Below are positions 1 through 6,216 of a stretch of DNA of 6,216 nucleotides, in pieces (position 1 is the first letter of the stretch; each line of letters opens with the position of its first letter). The DNA lies in the NCBI GenBank assembly GCA_023389135.1, contig JAEWEX010000121.1:1-6216 (forward strand), read 5' to 3'. The notes beneath the pieces were generated by a model. It was given only the letters and a program-made list of their open reading frames with translations, made no database searches and had not been told where the DNA came from. Made by a program: the position numbers and the translations under genes. This DNA comes from Pseudomonadota bacterium (lineage in GTDB: Bacteria; Pseudomonadota; Alphaproteobacteria; Rhizobiales; Methylopilaceae).

Positions 1-53
1 CGGTGGAAGGCTATGAGCCGCACCCGCTGATCCGTGCGCCGGTGGCGGTGTGA
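1..53 (+). CDS. thyA: Thymidylate synthase, C-terminal end only (partial)
   Basis: Reading from base 3, the last sixteen codons give VEGYEPHPLIRAPVAV and then TGA at 51-53. This closely matches the C-terminus of bacterial ThyA (E. coli ends in a GYDPHP...IKAPVAI-type sequence), which lines the folate and dUMP site. ThyA makes dTMP from dUMP using methylenetetrahydrofolate and releases dihydrofolate. The rest of the gene lies left of the window. Its stop overlaps the start of folA, whose product recycles that dihydrofolate. The assignment rests on a short but very characteristic tail and on the neighbouring folA. Confidence 0.88.
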   Translation, partial: VEGYEPHPLIRAPVAV

Positions 54-577
54 GCCTCCCCGTCGTCCTGATCGCGGCCGTCGCCCGCAACGGCGTCATC
101 GGCGCGGGCAACCGGCTGCCGTGGCGGATATCCTCGGACCTCAAGCGCTTCAGGGACCTGACATGGGGCCGGCCCATGGTGATGGGCCGCAAGACCTTCC
201 AGTCCATCGGCAAGCCGCTGCCGGGGCGCGAGACCATCGTCGTCTCCGGCGCCGGCTTTGCCGCCGAGGGCGTGGAGGTCGCGCCCGATGTGGCGTCCGC
301 TCTGGCGCTCGCCGGCGCGCGCGCGCGCGCCATGGGCGCCGACAGCGTGGCGGTGGTGGGCGGAGGCGCGGTCTACGAGGCGACGATGGCAGCGGCCGAC
401 CGGCTGGAGATCACCGAGGTCGATGCCGAGGTCGAAGGTGATGTCCGGTTTCCCGCGATCGACCCCCGCATCTGGGTCGAGACGGCGCGCAGCCGCGGCG
501 TGCCTGGACCCCGGGACGACCACGCTTACGCTTTCGTGACCTATACGCGCCGTGCCGCCACGCCCTCCCGCCGTTGA
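50..577 (+). CDS. folA: Dihydrofolate reductase
   Basis: The 175-residue product is a cytoplasmic chromosomal-type DHFR that reduces dihydrofolate to tetrahydrofolate with NADPH. The length is slightly above E. coli FolA (159). Visible landmarks are the N-terminal strand with NGVIG (14-18), LPW at 23-25, the catalytic acid D30 in the ISSDLKRF segment (E. coli D27), MGRKTF at 45-50 in the NADPH site, PLPGR at 56-60 with the folate-carboxylate arginine R60, the VGGGAVYE cofactor loop (103-110), T122 in ITEVDAEVEGD (E. coli T113), and the terminal HAYAFVTYTRR strand. The start is a GTG whose last two bases begin the thyA stop (GTGA overlap), so translation is probably coupled. Only a weak GGTGG (41-45) precedes it. 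Residues 90-94 (ARARA) are encoded by an alternating GC tract. The active-site residues look intact. Confidence 0.96.
   Translation: MSLPVVLIAAVARNGVIGAGNRLPWRISSDLKRFRDLTWGRPMVMGRKTFQSIGKPLPGRETIVVSGAGFAAEGVEVAPDVASALALAGARARAMGADSVAVVGGGAVYEATMAAADRLEITEVDAEVEGDVRFPAIDPRIWVETARSRGVPGPRDDHAYAFVTYTRRAATPSRR
315..330 (+). repeat. Alternating GC dinucleotide tract inside folA
   Basis: Eight consecutive GC dinucleotides lie within the folA coding sequence and encode part of the alternating Ala-Arg stretch (residues 90-94) between the strand after GVEV and the VGGG cofactor loop. Alternating GC can adopt Z-DNA and is a potential slippage site. A change of one unit would shift the folA frame. The gene is in frame here. 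Confidence 0.8.
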
Positions 578-616
578 CTTCGCTCCGCGCTGGCACCACC
601 TGCAATGCCAAGCCGG

Positions 617-645
617 TTGAAGACGCGGGGGCTGTCGCCTACAAA
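617..645 (+). promoter_or_regulatory. Candidate promoter for hflK-hflC-DUF2065
   Basis: TTGAAG at 617-622 and TACAAA at 640-645 are separated by exactly 17 bases. Each matches four of six positions of the housekeeping consensus (TTGACA and TATAAT). Transcription would start near 652, about 44 bases before the hflK ATG. The -35 also begins with the TTGAA found in heat-shock (RpoH) promoters of alphaproteobacteria, so control by either sigma factor is possible. This is pattern matching only. Read-through from thyA-folA is an alternative because no terminator is evident after folA. Confidence 0.4.
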
Positions 646-658
646 CGCGCGCAAATGC

Positions 659-672
659 CCGGCACATGCCGG
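659..672. repeat. Short dyad upstream of hflK
   Basis: CCGGCA and TGCCGG flank a two-base centre (CA), giving a 14-base near-palindrome nine bases before the ribosome binding region of hflK. In RNA it could form a five-pair stem (CCGGC/GCCGG) with an ACAT loop. In DNA it could be an operator half-site pair. It has no T-run and so is not a terminator. Its function is unknown, and chance occurrence in GC-rich DNA is quite possible. Confidence 0.3.
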
Positions 673-685
673 CCCGATACGGAGT

Positions 686-690
686 GGGAG
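686..690 (+). promoter_or_regulatory. Ribosome binding site deciding the hflK start
   Basis: GGGAG sits five bases before ATG 696, with a further GGAG at 681-684. The alternative in-frame ATG at 666 lies inside the dyad and has no purine-rich sequence at the right distance. The protein from 696 begins MPWSNQSGG, a typical alphaproteobacterial HflK start. Confidence 0.75.
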
Positions 691-695
691 ACGAT

Positions 696-1841
696 ATGCC
701 CTGGAGCAATCAGAGCGGCGGCGGTGGCGGCGGCGGGCCGTGGCGGCAGAACCCCGGGCCGTGGGGTTCCGGGCCTCAGTCGTCCGGACCGACCCCGCCC
801 GACCTAGAGGACCTGCTGCGCCGCGGCCAGGACCGCCTGCGCCGCGCCATGCCCGGCGGCGGCCCCATGGGCGGCAAGACCATCGCGCTGATCGCCATTC
901 TGGGCCTGATCGGCTGGGGCTTGACGGGGTTCTACCGCGTGCAGGCCGATGAGCGCGGCGTGGTGCTGCGGTTCGGCCAGTACGTGTCGGACACCGCGCC
1001 GGGCCTGCACTATCATTTGCCCTATCCCATCGAGACGGTGCTGCTGCCCAAGGTGACGCGAGTCAACCGCGTCGATGTCGGCATGCGGATCGACGATGGC
1101 CGGCGCGCGCCCATCCGCGAGGTCACCGAGGAATCGCTGATGCTCACCGGCGACGAGAACATCGTCGACGTGAACTTCTCGGTGTTCTGGGTCATCAACG
1201 ACGCGCCGCGCTTCCTGTTCAACATCCAGAACCCGGAGGCCAGCATCAAGGCGGTCGCCGAGAGCGCCATGCGCGAGGTGATCGGAAATTCCACGCTGCA
1301 GCCCATCCTGACCGGCGCGCGCCAGACCACGGAGGCCGCCGTTCAGGACCTGATGCAGCGCACGCTGGACACCTACCAGGCCGGCGTGCAGATCAGCCAG
1401 GTGCAGCTCCAGAAGGTCGATCCGCCGCAGCAGGTCATCGACGCCTTCCGCGACGTGCAGGCCGCGCGCGCCGACCAGGAGCGCATCCAGAACGAGGCCC
1501 AGGCCTACGCCAACCGCGTGGTGCCCGAGGCGCGAGGCGAGGCCGCCCGCATCACCCAGTCCGCGGAGGCCTACAGCGAGCGCGTCGTCGCCGAGGCCAC
1601 CGGTCAGGCGAGCCGCTTCTCGCAGATCTACACGGAATACGCCAAGGCGCCCGACATCACGCGCCAGCGCCTGTTCCTCGAAACCATGGAGCGGGTCTAT
1701 TCGGGCATGGACAAGGTCATCATCGACCAGAAGAACGGCGGCAATGGCGGGCAGGGCGTGGTGCCCTACCTGCCGCTGAACGAACTGCAGCGGAACGCGC
1801 CCCAGCAGCAGGCGCCGCGCACCTCGGGAGACAACCAATGA
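696..1841 (+). CDS. hflK: HflK, SPFH-domain subunit of the FtsH-modulating HflKC complex
   Basis: The 381-residue protein is a bitopic inner-membrane protein with its main part in the periplasm. With HflC it forms a large cage around the AAA protease FtsH and tunes degradation of membrane proteins. The order is: a Gly/Pro/Trp-rich cytoplasmic N-terminus with seven consecutive glycines (8-14), a predicted amphipathic charged segment (DLLRRGQDRLRR, about 39-50), one membrane helix (about 61-80, KTIALIAILGLIGWG...), then the SPFH/band-7 domain starting with ADERGVVLRFGQY (84-96) and GLHYHLPYPIE. A long Ala/Glu/Arg-rich helical region (about 250-320) follows, then a polar tail with glycine and glutamine runs. 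The stop overlaps the hflC start (ATGA), the usual coupling for these partners made in equal amounts. The ATG at 696 is chosen over 666 because of the GGGAG and the conserved N-terminus. Confidence 0.95.
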   Translation: MPWSNQSGGGGGGGPWRQNPGPWGSGPQSSGPTPPDLEDLLRRGQDRLRRAMPGGGPMGGKTIALIAILGLIGWGLTGFYRVQADERGVVLRFGQYVSDTAPGLHYHLPYPIETVLLPKVTRVNRVDVGMRIDDGRRAPIREVTEESLMLTGDENIVDVNFSVFWVINDAPRFLFNIQNPEASIKAVAESAMREVIGNSTLQPILTGARQTTEAAVQDLMQRTLDTYQAGVQISQVQLQKVDPPQQVIDAFRDVQAARADQERIQNEAQAYANRVVPEARGEAARITQSAEAYSERVVAEATGQASRFSQIYTEYAKAPDITRQRLFLETMERVYSGMDKVIIDQKNGGNGGQGVVPYLPLNELQRNAPQQQAPRTSGDNQ

Positions 1842-2746
1842 GGCTCGGCATCATCGGCGGCGCGGTCCTGTTCCTGGTCGCCGCCGCGGTGGTGGTGGCG
1901 CTCAGCGCCGCCTTCACCGTCCACCAGACCCAGCAGGCCCTCGTCCTGCGCTTCGGCGACCCGGTCCGCGTGATCCGGGAGCCGGGGCTCAACTTCAAGG
2001 TGCCGTTCGTCGACACCGTGGTGAAGATCGACAACCGCATCCTCGACCTCGACCTGCCGGCGCAGGAGGTCATCGCCTCCGACCAGAAGCGTCTCGTGGT
2101 CGACGCCTTCGCGCGGTACCGCATCGCCAATCCGCTGCTGTTCTACCAGACCGTCAGCACCATCGAGGGCGCCAACAACCGCCTGATCACCTTCCTGAAT
2201 TCGGGCATGCGTCGCGTGCTGGGCGAATCCAGCTTCGAGCAGGTGGTGCGTGACCAGCGCACGGCTCTCATGGCGCGCATCCGCGACCAGATGAACCGCG
2301 AGGCGGAGGGCCTCGGGCTCGCCGTGGTGGATGTCCGCATCCGTCGCGCCGACCTTCCGGAGGCCAACAGCCAGGCGATCTTCAGCCGCATGCAGACGGA
2401 GCGCCAGCGCGAGGCGGCCGAGATTCGCGCCCAGGGCGCGGAGGCGGCCCAGCGCATCCGCTCGCGGGCCGAGCGCGACAGCGCCGTGATCGTGGCGGAG
2501 GCCAACCGCGACGCCGAGATCCGGCGAGGCCAGGGCGACGCCGAGCGCAACGGCATCTTTGCCGCGGCATTCGGCCAGGACCCGGCGTTCTTCGCGTTCT
2601 ACCGCTCCATGCAGGCCTACGAGGCCGGTCTGAGCGGGCAGGACACGCGGCTCGTGATCTCGCCGGATTCGGACTTCTTCCGGTTCTTCAACGATCCGCT
2701 CGGCACGCCCGACACGACGACATCGGCCGACGCCGCCCGTCAATGA
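1838..2746 (+). CDS. hflC: HflC, SPFH-domain subunit of the FtsH-modulating HflKC complex
   Basis: This 302-residue partner of HflK is anchored by an N-terminal membrane helix (about 4-26, IIGGAVLFLVAAAVVVALSA). The SPFH domain begins at HQTQQALVLRFGDP (29-42) and continues through PGLNFKVPFVDTV. The segment RADLPEANSQAIFSRMQTER (170-189), followed by the long REAAEIRAQGAEAAQRIR helix, is a hallmark of HflC, as is FGQDPAFFAFYRSMQAYE (245-262). The C-terminus holds SPDSDFFRFF and a short polar tail. A GGGAG (1826-1830) lies seven bases before the ATG, which itself overlaps the hflK stop. The last codons overlap the DUF2065 gene in the same ATGA manner. HflC has been named a protease in older literature but is a scaffold or modulator of FtsH. 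Confidence 0.95.
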   Translation: MRLGIIGGAVLFLVAAAVVVALSAAFTVHQTQQALVLRFGDPVRVIREPGLNFKVPFVDTVVKIDNRILDLDLPAQEVIASDQKRLVVDAFARYRIANPLLFYQTVSTIEGANNRLITFLNSGMRRVLGESSFEQVVRDQRTALMARIRDQMNREAEGLGLAVVDVRIRRADLPEANSQAIFSRMQTERQREAAEIRAQGAEAAQRIRSRAERDSAVIVAEANRDAEIRRGQGDAERNGIFAAAFGQDPAFFAFYRSMQAYEAGLSGQDTRLVISPDSDFFRFFNDPLGTPDTTTSADAARQ

Positions 2747-2928
2747 GCGACCTTGTCGTCGCCGTCGGGCTGGTCCTGGCGATCGAGGGCATCGTGTTCG
2801 CAGCCTTCCCGGCGGCAACCCGGGAAGCGCTCGCGGCGGCGGCGGCAACGCCGGACTGGATCCTCCGCCGGACCGGCATCGTCGCCGCCGTGATCGGCGT
2901 CGCCATCGTCTGGCTGATCCGCGGGTGA
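2743..2928 (+). CDS. DUF2065 (YjeT-like) small inner-membrane protein
   Basis: This 61-residue protein has two hydrophobic helices: about 3-22 (LVVAVGLVLAIEGIVFAAF) and about 43-59 (RRTGIVAAVIGVAIVWLIR). They are joined by a short Ala-rich segment with a Pro (FPAATREALAAAAATPDW). The pattern of a G-x-V-L-x-x-EG-x-x-x-x-x-FP first helix, an RxxG before the second helix and a terminal WLIRG matches the DUF2065 family. E. coli yjeT, of the same family, is also directly downstream of hflC, so the linkage spans distant proteobacteria. The ATG overlaps the hflC stop and I see no Shine-Dalgarno sequence before it, so translation probably depends on hflC. The function is not established. A role with HflKC/FtsH is inferred only from context. 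Confidence 0.85.
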   Translation: MSDLVVAVGLVLAIEGIVFAAFPAATREALAAAAATPDWILRRTGIVAAVIGVAIVWLIRG

Positions 2929-2949
2929 CATCCGTGCCGGTGACATCCG
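2924..2949 (+). repeat. Two 11-base direct repeats at the end of the DUF2065 gene
   Basis: GGTGACATCCG occurs at 2924-2934 and again at 2939-2949, a period of 15 bases. The first copy contains the TGA stop of the DUF2065 gene and the second lies in the intergenic gap. It looks like a small local duplication. A tandem regulator site is possible, but nothing else supports that. Confidence 0.6.
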
Positions 2950-2970
2950 CGCGAGGGCACCCCCGGGCCA

Positions 2971-3000
2971 CTGGCGGCCGGCTCGTCGGCTGCACATAAT
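2971..3000 (+). promoter_or_regulatory. Weak promoter candidate for the HtrA-family protease gene
   Basis: CATAAT at 2995-3000 matches five of six positions of a -10 box and is the only AT-rich patch in the 113-base gap 2929-3041. The best -35 at a permitted distance is CTGGCG (2971-2976, spacer 18), which is poor. A TG lies two bases before the -10, close to but not at the extended -10 position. A bulged GC hairpin (CCGG at 2963 pairing with CCGG at 2978) overlaps it without a T-run. I see no EcfG-type GGAAC site. The gene may also be read from the hflKC transcript. Confidence 0.3.
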
Positions 3001-3028
3001 CCGCTGGACATGCTGGCGCCGGGGCGTC

Positions 3029-3034
3029 GAGGAG
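3029..3034 (+). promoter_or_regulatory. Ribosome binding site deciding the protease start
   Basis: GAGGAG lies seven bases before ATG 3042, which is good spacing. It is only one base before the in-frame GTG at 3036, which is therefore unlikely to be the start. A further ATG at 3069 would also leave a signal peptide but has no comparable site. Confidence 0.75.
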
Positions 3035-3041
3035 TGTGCAG

Positions 3042-4514
<1,473 letters not shown>

Positions 4515-4523
4515 CGCCTCGGG

Positions 4524-5417
4524 TTACGCCGCGAACTCGTCCGCCGAATATCCCTGAAGGAACAGCAGGGCGGACAGGTCGGAATGGTCGATGCGGGCAT
4601 GGGCGGCGGCGGCGACCGCCGGCTTTGCATGGAACGCGACGCCGAGGCCGGCTTCCCCCAGCATGTCGAGGTCGTTGGCGCCGTCCCCCACGGCGAGGGT
4701 CTCCGCGGCCGACAGGCCCAGGCGGTCGCGCAGCTCCACCAGCGCGGACAGCTTCGCCTCCCGGCCTAGGATCGGCTCGCGCACGCTGCCTGCCAGCACC
4801 CCGTCCTCGGCTTCGAGGACATTGCTGCGGTGCTCGTCGAAGCCCAGCTGCCGGGCGATTGGGCCGGTGAACACGGTGAAGCCGCCGGACACCAGCGCCG
4901 CATAGCCGCCGTCGCGGCGCATGGTCATGACCAGCGCGCGGCCGCCCGGCGTCAGCGTGATGCGCTCGGCCAGCACCTTGTCCACCACGCCGGCCGGCAG
5001 TCCGGCCAGCAGACCGACGCGTTCCCGCAGCGCCGGCTCGAATTCGATCTCGCCGCGCATGGCGCGCTCGGTGATGGCGGCGACGTGCTCCTTCAGGCCG
5101 AGCTCGTCGGCAAGCTCGTCGATGCATTCCTGCCCGATCAACGTGGAGTCCATGTCGGCGATCAGCAGCCGCTTTCGGCGCCCCGCCAGCGGCTGCACCG
5201 CCACGTCGGCGGGCGCCGCCAGAACCGCACGGACGGCCTCGGCCAGCATGCGCGCGTCTTGACCCGACGCAGGCTCGAAGGGAATGTCCGCCGCCACGCC
5301 GGGGGAAAGCCAGCGTGTAGCGCCGGCGCGCGGCAAGGCGCCGGCGGCGCGCTCGAGCGTGGCGCCGTCGAGGGCGGGGCGGGCGGGATCTGAAACGAGG
5401 GTGGCGACGTGGGTCAT
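4524..5417 (-). CDS. serB: Phosphoserine phosphatase
   Basis: The 297-residue cytoplasmic HAD-superfamily enzyme hydrolyses phosphoserine in the last step of serine synthesis. HAD motif I is DMDSTLI at 88-94 (nucleophile D88, acid/base D90). The substrate-specific cap follows (QECIDELADELG... with MRGEIEFEPALRERVGLL at 120-137). Motif II is S177 in LVSGGF, motif III is K222, and motif IV is GDGANDLDML at 244-253 (D245, D249). The first 80 or so residues are a short, divergent N-terminal domain, as in other alphaproteobacterial SerB proteins, rather than a full ACT domain. The ATG at 5415-5417 gives the expected MTHVATLV start. The frame stays open much further upstream, across miaA, but that extension does not resemble SerB. 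Only a weak AGAG (complement of 5423-5426) precedes the start. It is convergent with the protease gene and divergent from miaA. Confidence 0.95.
   Translation of the reverse strand: MTHVATLVSDPARPALDGATLERAAGALPRAGATRWLSPGVAADIPFEPASGQDARMLAEAVRAVLAAPADVAVQPLAGRRKRLLIADMDSTLIGQECIDELADELGLKEHVAAITERAMRGEIEFEPALRERVGLLAGLPAGVVDKVLAERITLTPGGRALVMTMRRDGGYAALVSGGFTVFTGPIARQLGFDEHRSNVLEAEDGVLAGSVREPILGREAKLSALVELRDRLGLSAAETLAVGDGANDLDMLGEAGLGVAFHAKPAVAAAAHARIDHSDLSALLFLQGYSADEFAA
5397..5400 (+). promoter_or_regulatory. Possible ribosome binding site for miaA
   Basis: GAGG lies eight bases before GTG 5409 and supports that codon as the miaA start. The frame is closed by TGA at 5391-5393, so only GTG 5409 and GTG 5442 are available as starts ahead of the P-loop. 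GTG 5442 also has a GGGA at 5430-5433 with similar spacing, so the choice is not certain. The site falls inside the 5' end of serB on the other strand. Confidence 0.45.
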
Positions 5418-6216
5418 GAAAGCTCTGGCGGGATCGAGGCCGTGCTTATCGCCGGTCCGACCGCGAGCGGCAAGACCGCAGCGGCATTGGCCATCGCGCA
5501 GGCCATCGGAGGAACGGTCATCAATGCCGACAGCATGCAGGTCTATGGCGGCCTGCCGATCCTGACGGCACGGCCGACGGCGGACGAGGAAGCGCGCGTA
5601 CCTCATCGGCTGTTCGGCCATGTGGATGCCGGCGAGGTCTACTCGGTAGGCAGATGGATCAATGACTTGCGCCAGATTATTGAAGTGGACTGCCGGGACG
5701 TTCAAGCGATGTCCCAGCGGCGCGCGCCGCCTGTCATCGTCGGCGGCACCGGCCTCTACTTCACCGCGCTCACCGAGGGGCTGGCGCCGGTCCCGGAGGT
5801 TCCGGGCGATATCCGGGCGGCATGGCGCGCCCGCGCGGAAGAGGCGGCCGCCGGCGACCTGCATGCCGCGCTTGTGCGGCGCGATCCGGTCATGGCGGCG
5901 CGGCTGCGGCCGACCGATAGCCAGCGGCTGGTACGCGCGCTGGAGGTGTTCGACGCCACCGGGCGTTCGCTGGCAAGCTTCCAGCAGGAGGGCGGTAAGC
6001 CGCTGATCGAACCGCGGCGCACCCTGCGCCTCCTGCTGGAGGTTGACCCCGAGGAGCTGCGCCGGCGCATCGACGCGCGGTTCGACGCCATGCTGGACGC
6101 GGGCGCCATGGCGGAAGCTCGCGCGCTGGGCGCACGTGGCCTCGACCCCGCGCTTCCCGCCATGAAGGTCCACGGCGTGCCCTGGTTGCTCGCGCATCTG
6201 CGTGGCGAGGTTTCGC
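5409..6216 (+). CDS. miaA: tRNA dimethylallyltransferase (partial, C-terminus beyond window)
   Basis: The enzyme transfers a dimethylallyl group to N6 of adenosine 37 in tRNAs that read codons starting with U. About 269 codons are present of a usual 300 or so. Landmarks (numbered from GTG 5409) are the P-loop GPTASGKT (16-23), the catalytic-site D41 in NADSMQVY, the TARPT turn (53-57) followed by VPHRLFG, VGGTGLYF (111-118) lining the substrate channel, RLRPTDSQRLVRALEV (165-180), and LPAMKVHGVPWLLAHLRGE near the right edge. Between YSVGRW (78-83) and VIVGG (109-113) there are 25 residues, where I recall about 18 in E. coli and rhizobial enzymes. The DNA there is markedly lower in GC. GTG 5409 is preferred to GTG 5442 because the latter would remove residues ahead of the first strand. 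No stop interrupts the frame to base 6215. Confidence 0.93.
   Translation, partial: MGHESSGGIEAVLIAGPTASGKTAAALAIAQAIGGTVINADSMQVYGGLPILTARPTADEEARVPHRLFGHVDAGEVYSVGRWINDLRQIIEVDCRDVQAMSQRRAPPVIVGGTGLYFTALTEGLAPVPEVPGDIRAAWRARAEEAAAGDLHAALVRRDPVMAARLRPTDSQRLVRALEVFDATGRSLASFQQEGGKPLIEPRRTLRLLLEVDPEELRRRIDARFDAMLDAGAMAEARALGARGLDPALPAMKVHGVPWLLAHLRGEVS

Noticed and set aside
574..606. TTGACT at 574-579 as the -35 of an hflK promoter
   Set aside because: The hexamer is good, but the nearest -10-like sequence (TGCAAT, 601-606) is 21 bases away, too far. No box is found at 16-18 bases.
666..695. Earlier ATG at 666 for hflK
   Set aside because: It lacks a ribosome binding site, lies in the dyad and adds ten residues not typical of HflK. 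ATG 696 has GGGAG and the conserved MPWSNQ start.
804..1838. Open frame of 344 codons on the minus strand opposite hflK
   Set aside because: It is the mirror of a well-supported hflK frame in GC-rich DNA, where stops are rare. Its translation is Arg/Leu/Gly/His-rich with no recognisable domain.
5418..6197. Upstream extension of the serB frame giving a 557-residue protein
   Set aside because: The added 260 residues are antisense to miaA, which has all its motifs. The family-typical SerB start is at 5417.

Overview
The window is a compact, high-GC chromosomal stretch (by eye roughly two thirds G+C or more) that reads as an alphaproteobacterium. The evidence is the gene order and the protein sequences: thyA-folA, then hflK-hflC-DUF2065-HtrA/Do protease, then serB and miaA diverging from each other. 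I recall this neighbourhood from Rhizobiales and related orders, but I cannot place the genus.

Layout. Bases 1-53 hold the last codons of thyA (thymidylate synthase), whose stop overlaps the GTG start of folA (dihydrofolate reductase, 50-577). A 118-base gap (578-695) carries a plausible promoter, a short dyad and a good ribosome binding site. It is followed by hflK (696-1841), hflC (1838-2746) and a small two-helix membrane protein of the DUF2065/YjeT family (2743-2928), each joined to the next by an ATGA overlap. A second gap (2929-3041) holds a short direct repeat and a weak promoter candidate ahead of a periplasmic HtrA/Do-family serine protease (3042-4514). The protease converges on serB (phosphoserine phosphatase, minus strand, 4524-5417) with only 9 bases between the stop codons. 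miaA (tRNA dimethylallyltransferase) begins at GTG 5409 on the plus strand and runs off the right edge with about 269 codons present. By the starts chosen here, the 5' ends of serB and miaA overlap by 9 bases.

How the genes fit together. ThyA and FolA are metabolic partners: ThyA oxidises methylenetetrahydrofolate to dihydrofolate and DHFR reduces it back. HflK and HflC form the inner-membrane SPFH complex that surrounds and modulates the FtsH protease. The DUF2065 protein is translationally coupled to them and the HtrA protease lies just downstream, so the centre of the window is an envelope protein quality-control cluster. SerB (last step of serine synthesis) and MiaA (tRNA A37 prenylation) are housekeeping genes that share the locus rather than a pathway.

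I see no mobile element, CRISPR array, tRNA or rRNA, and no sign of a new multi-gene system. The points most worth a second look are small: the overlapping divergent serB/miaA starts, an apparent low-GC insertion in MiaA, a 16-base GC dinucleotide tract inside folA, and the coupling of the little-studied DUF2065 gene to hflKC.
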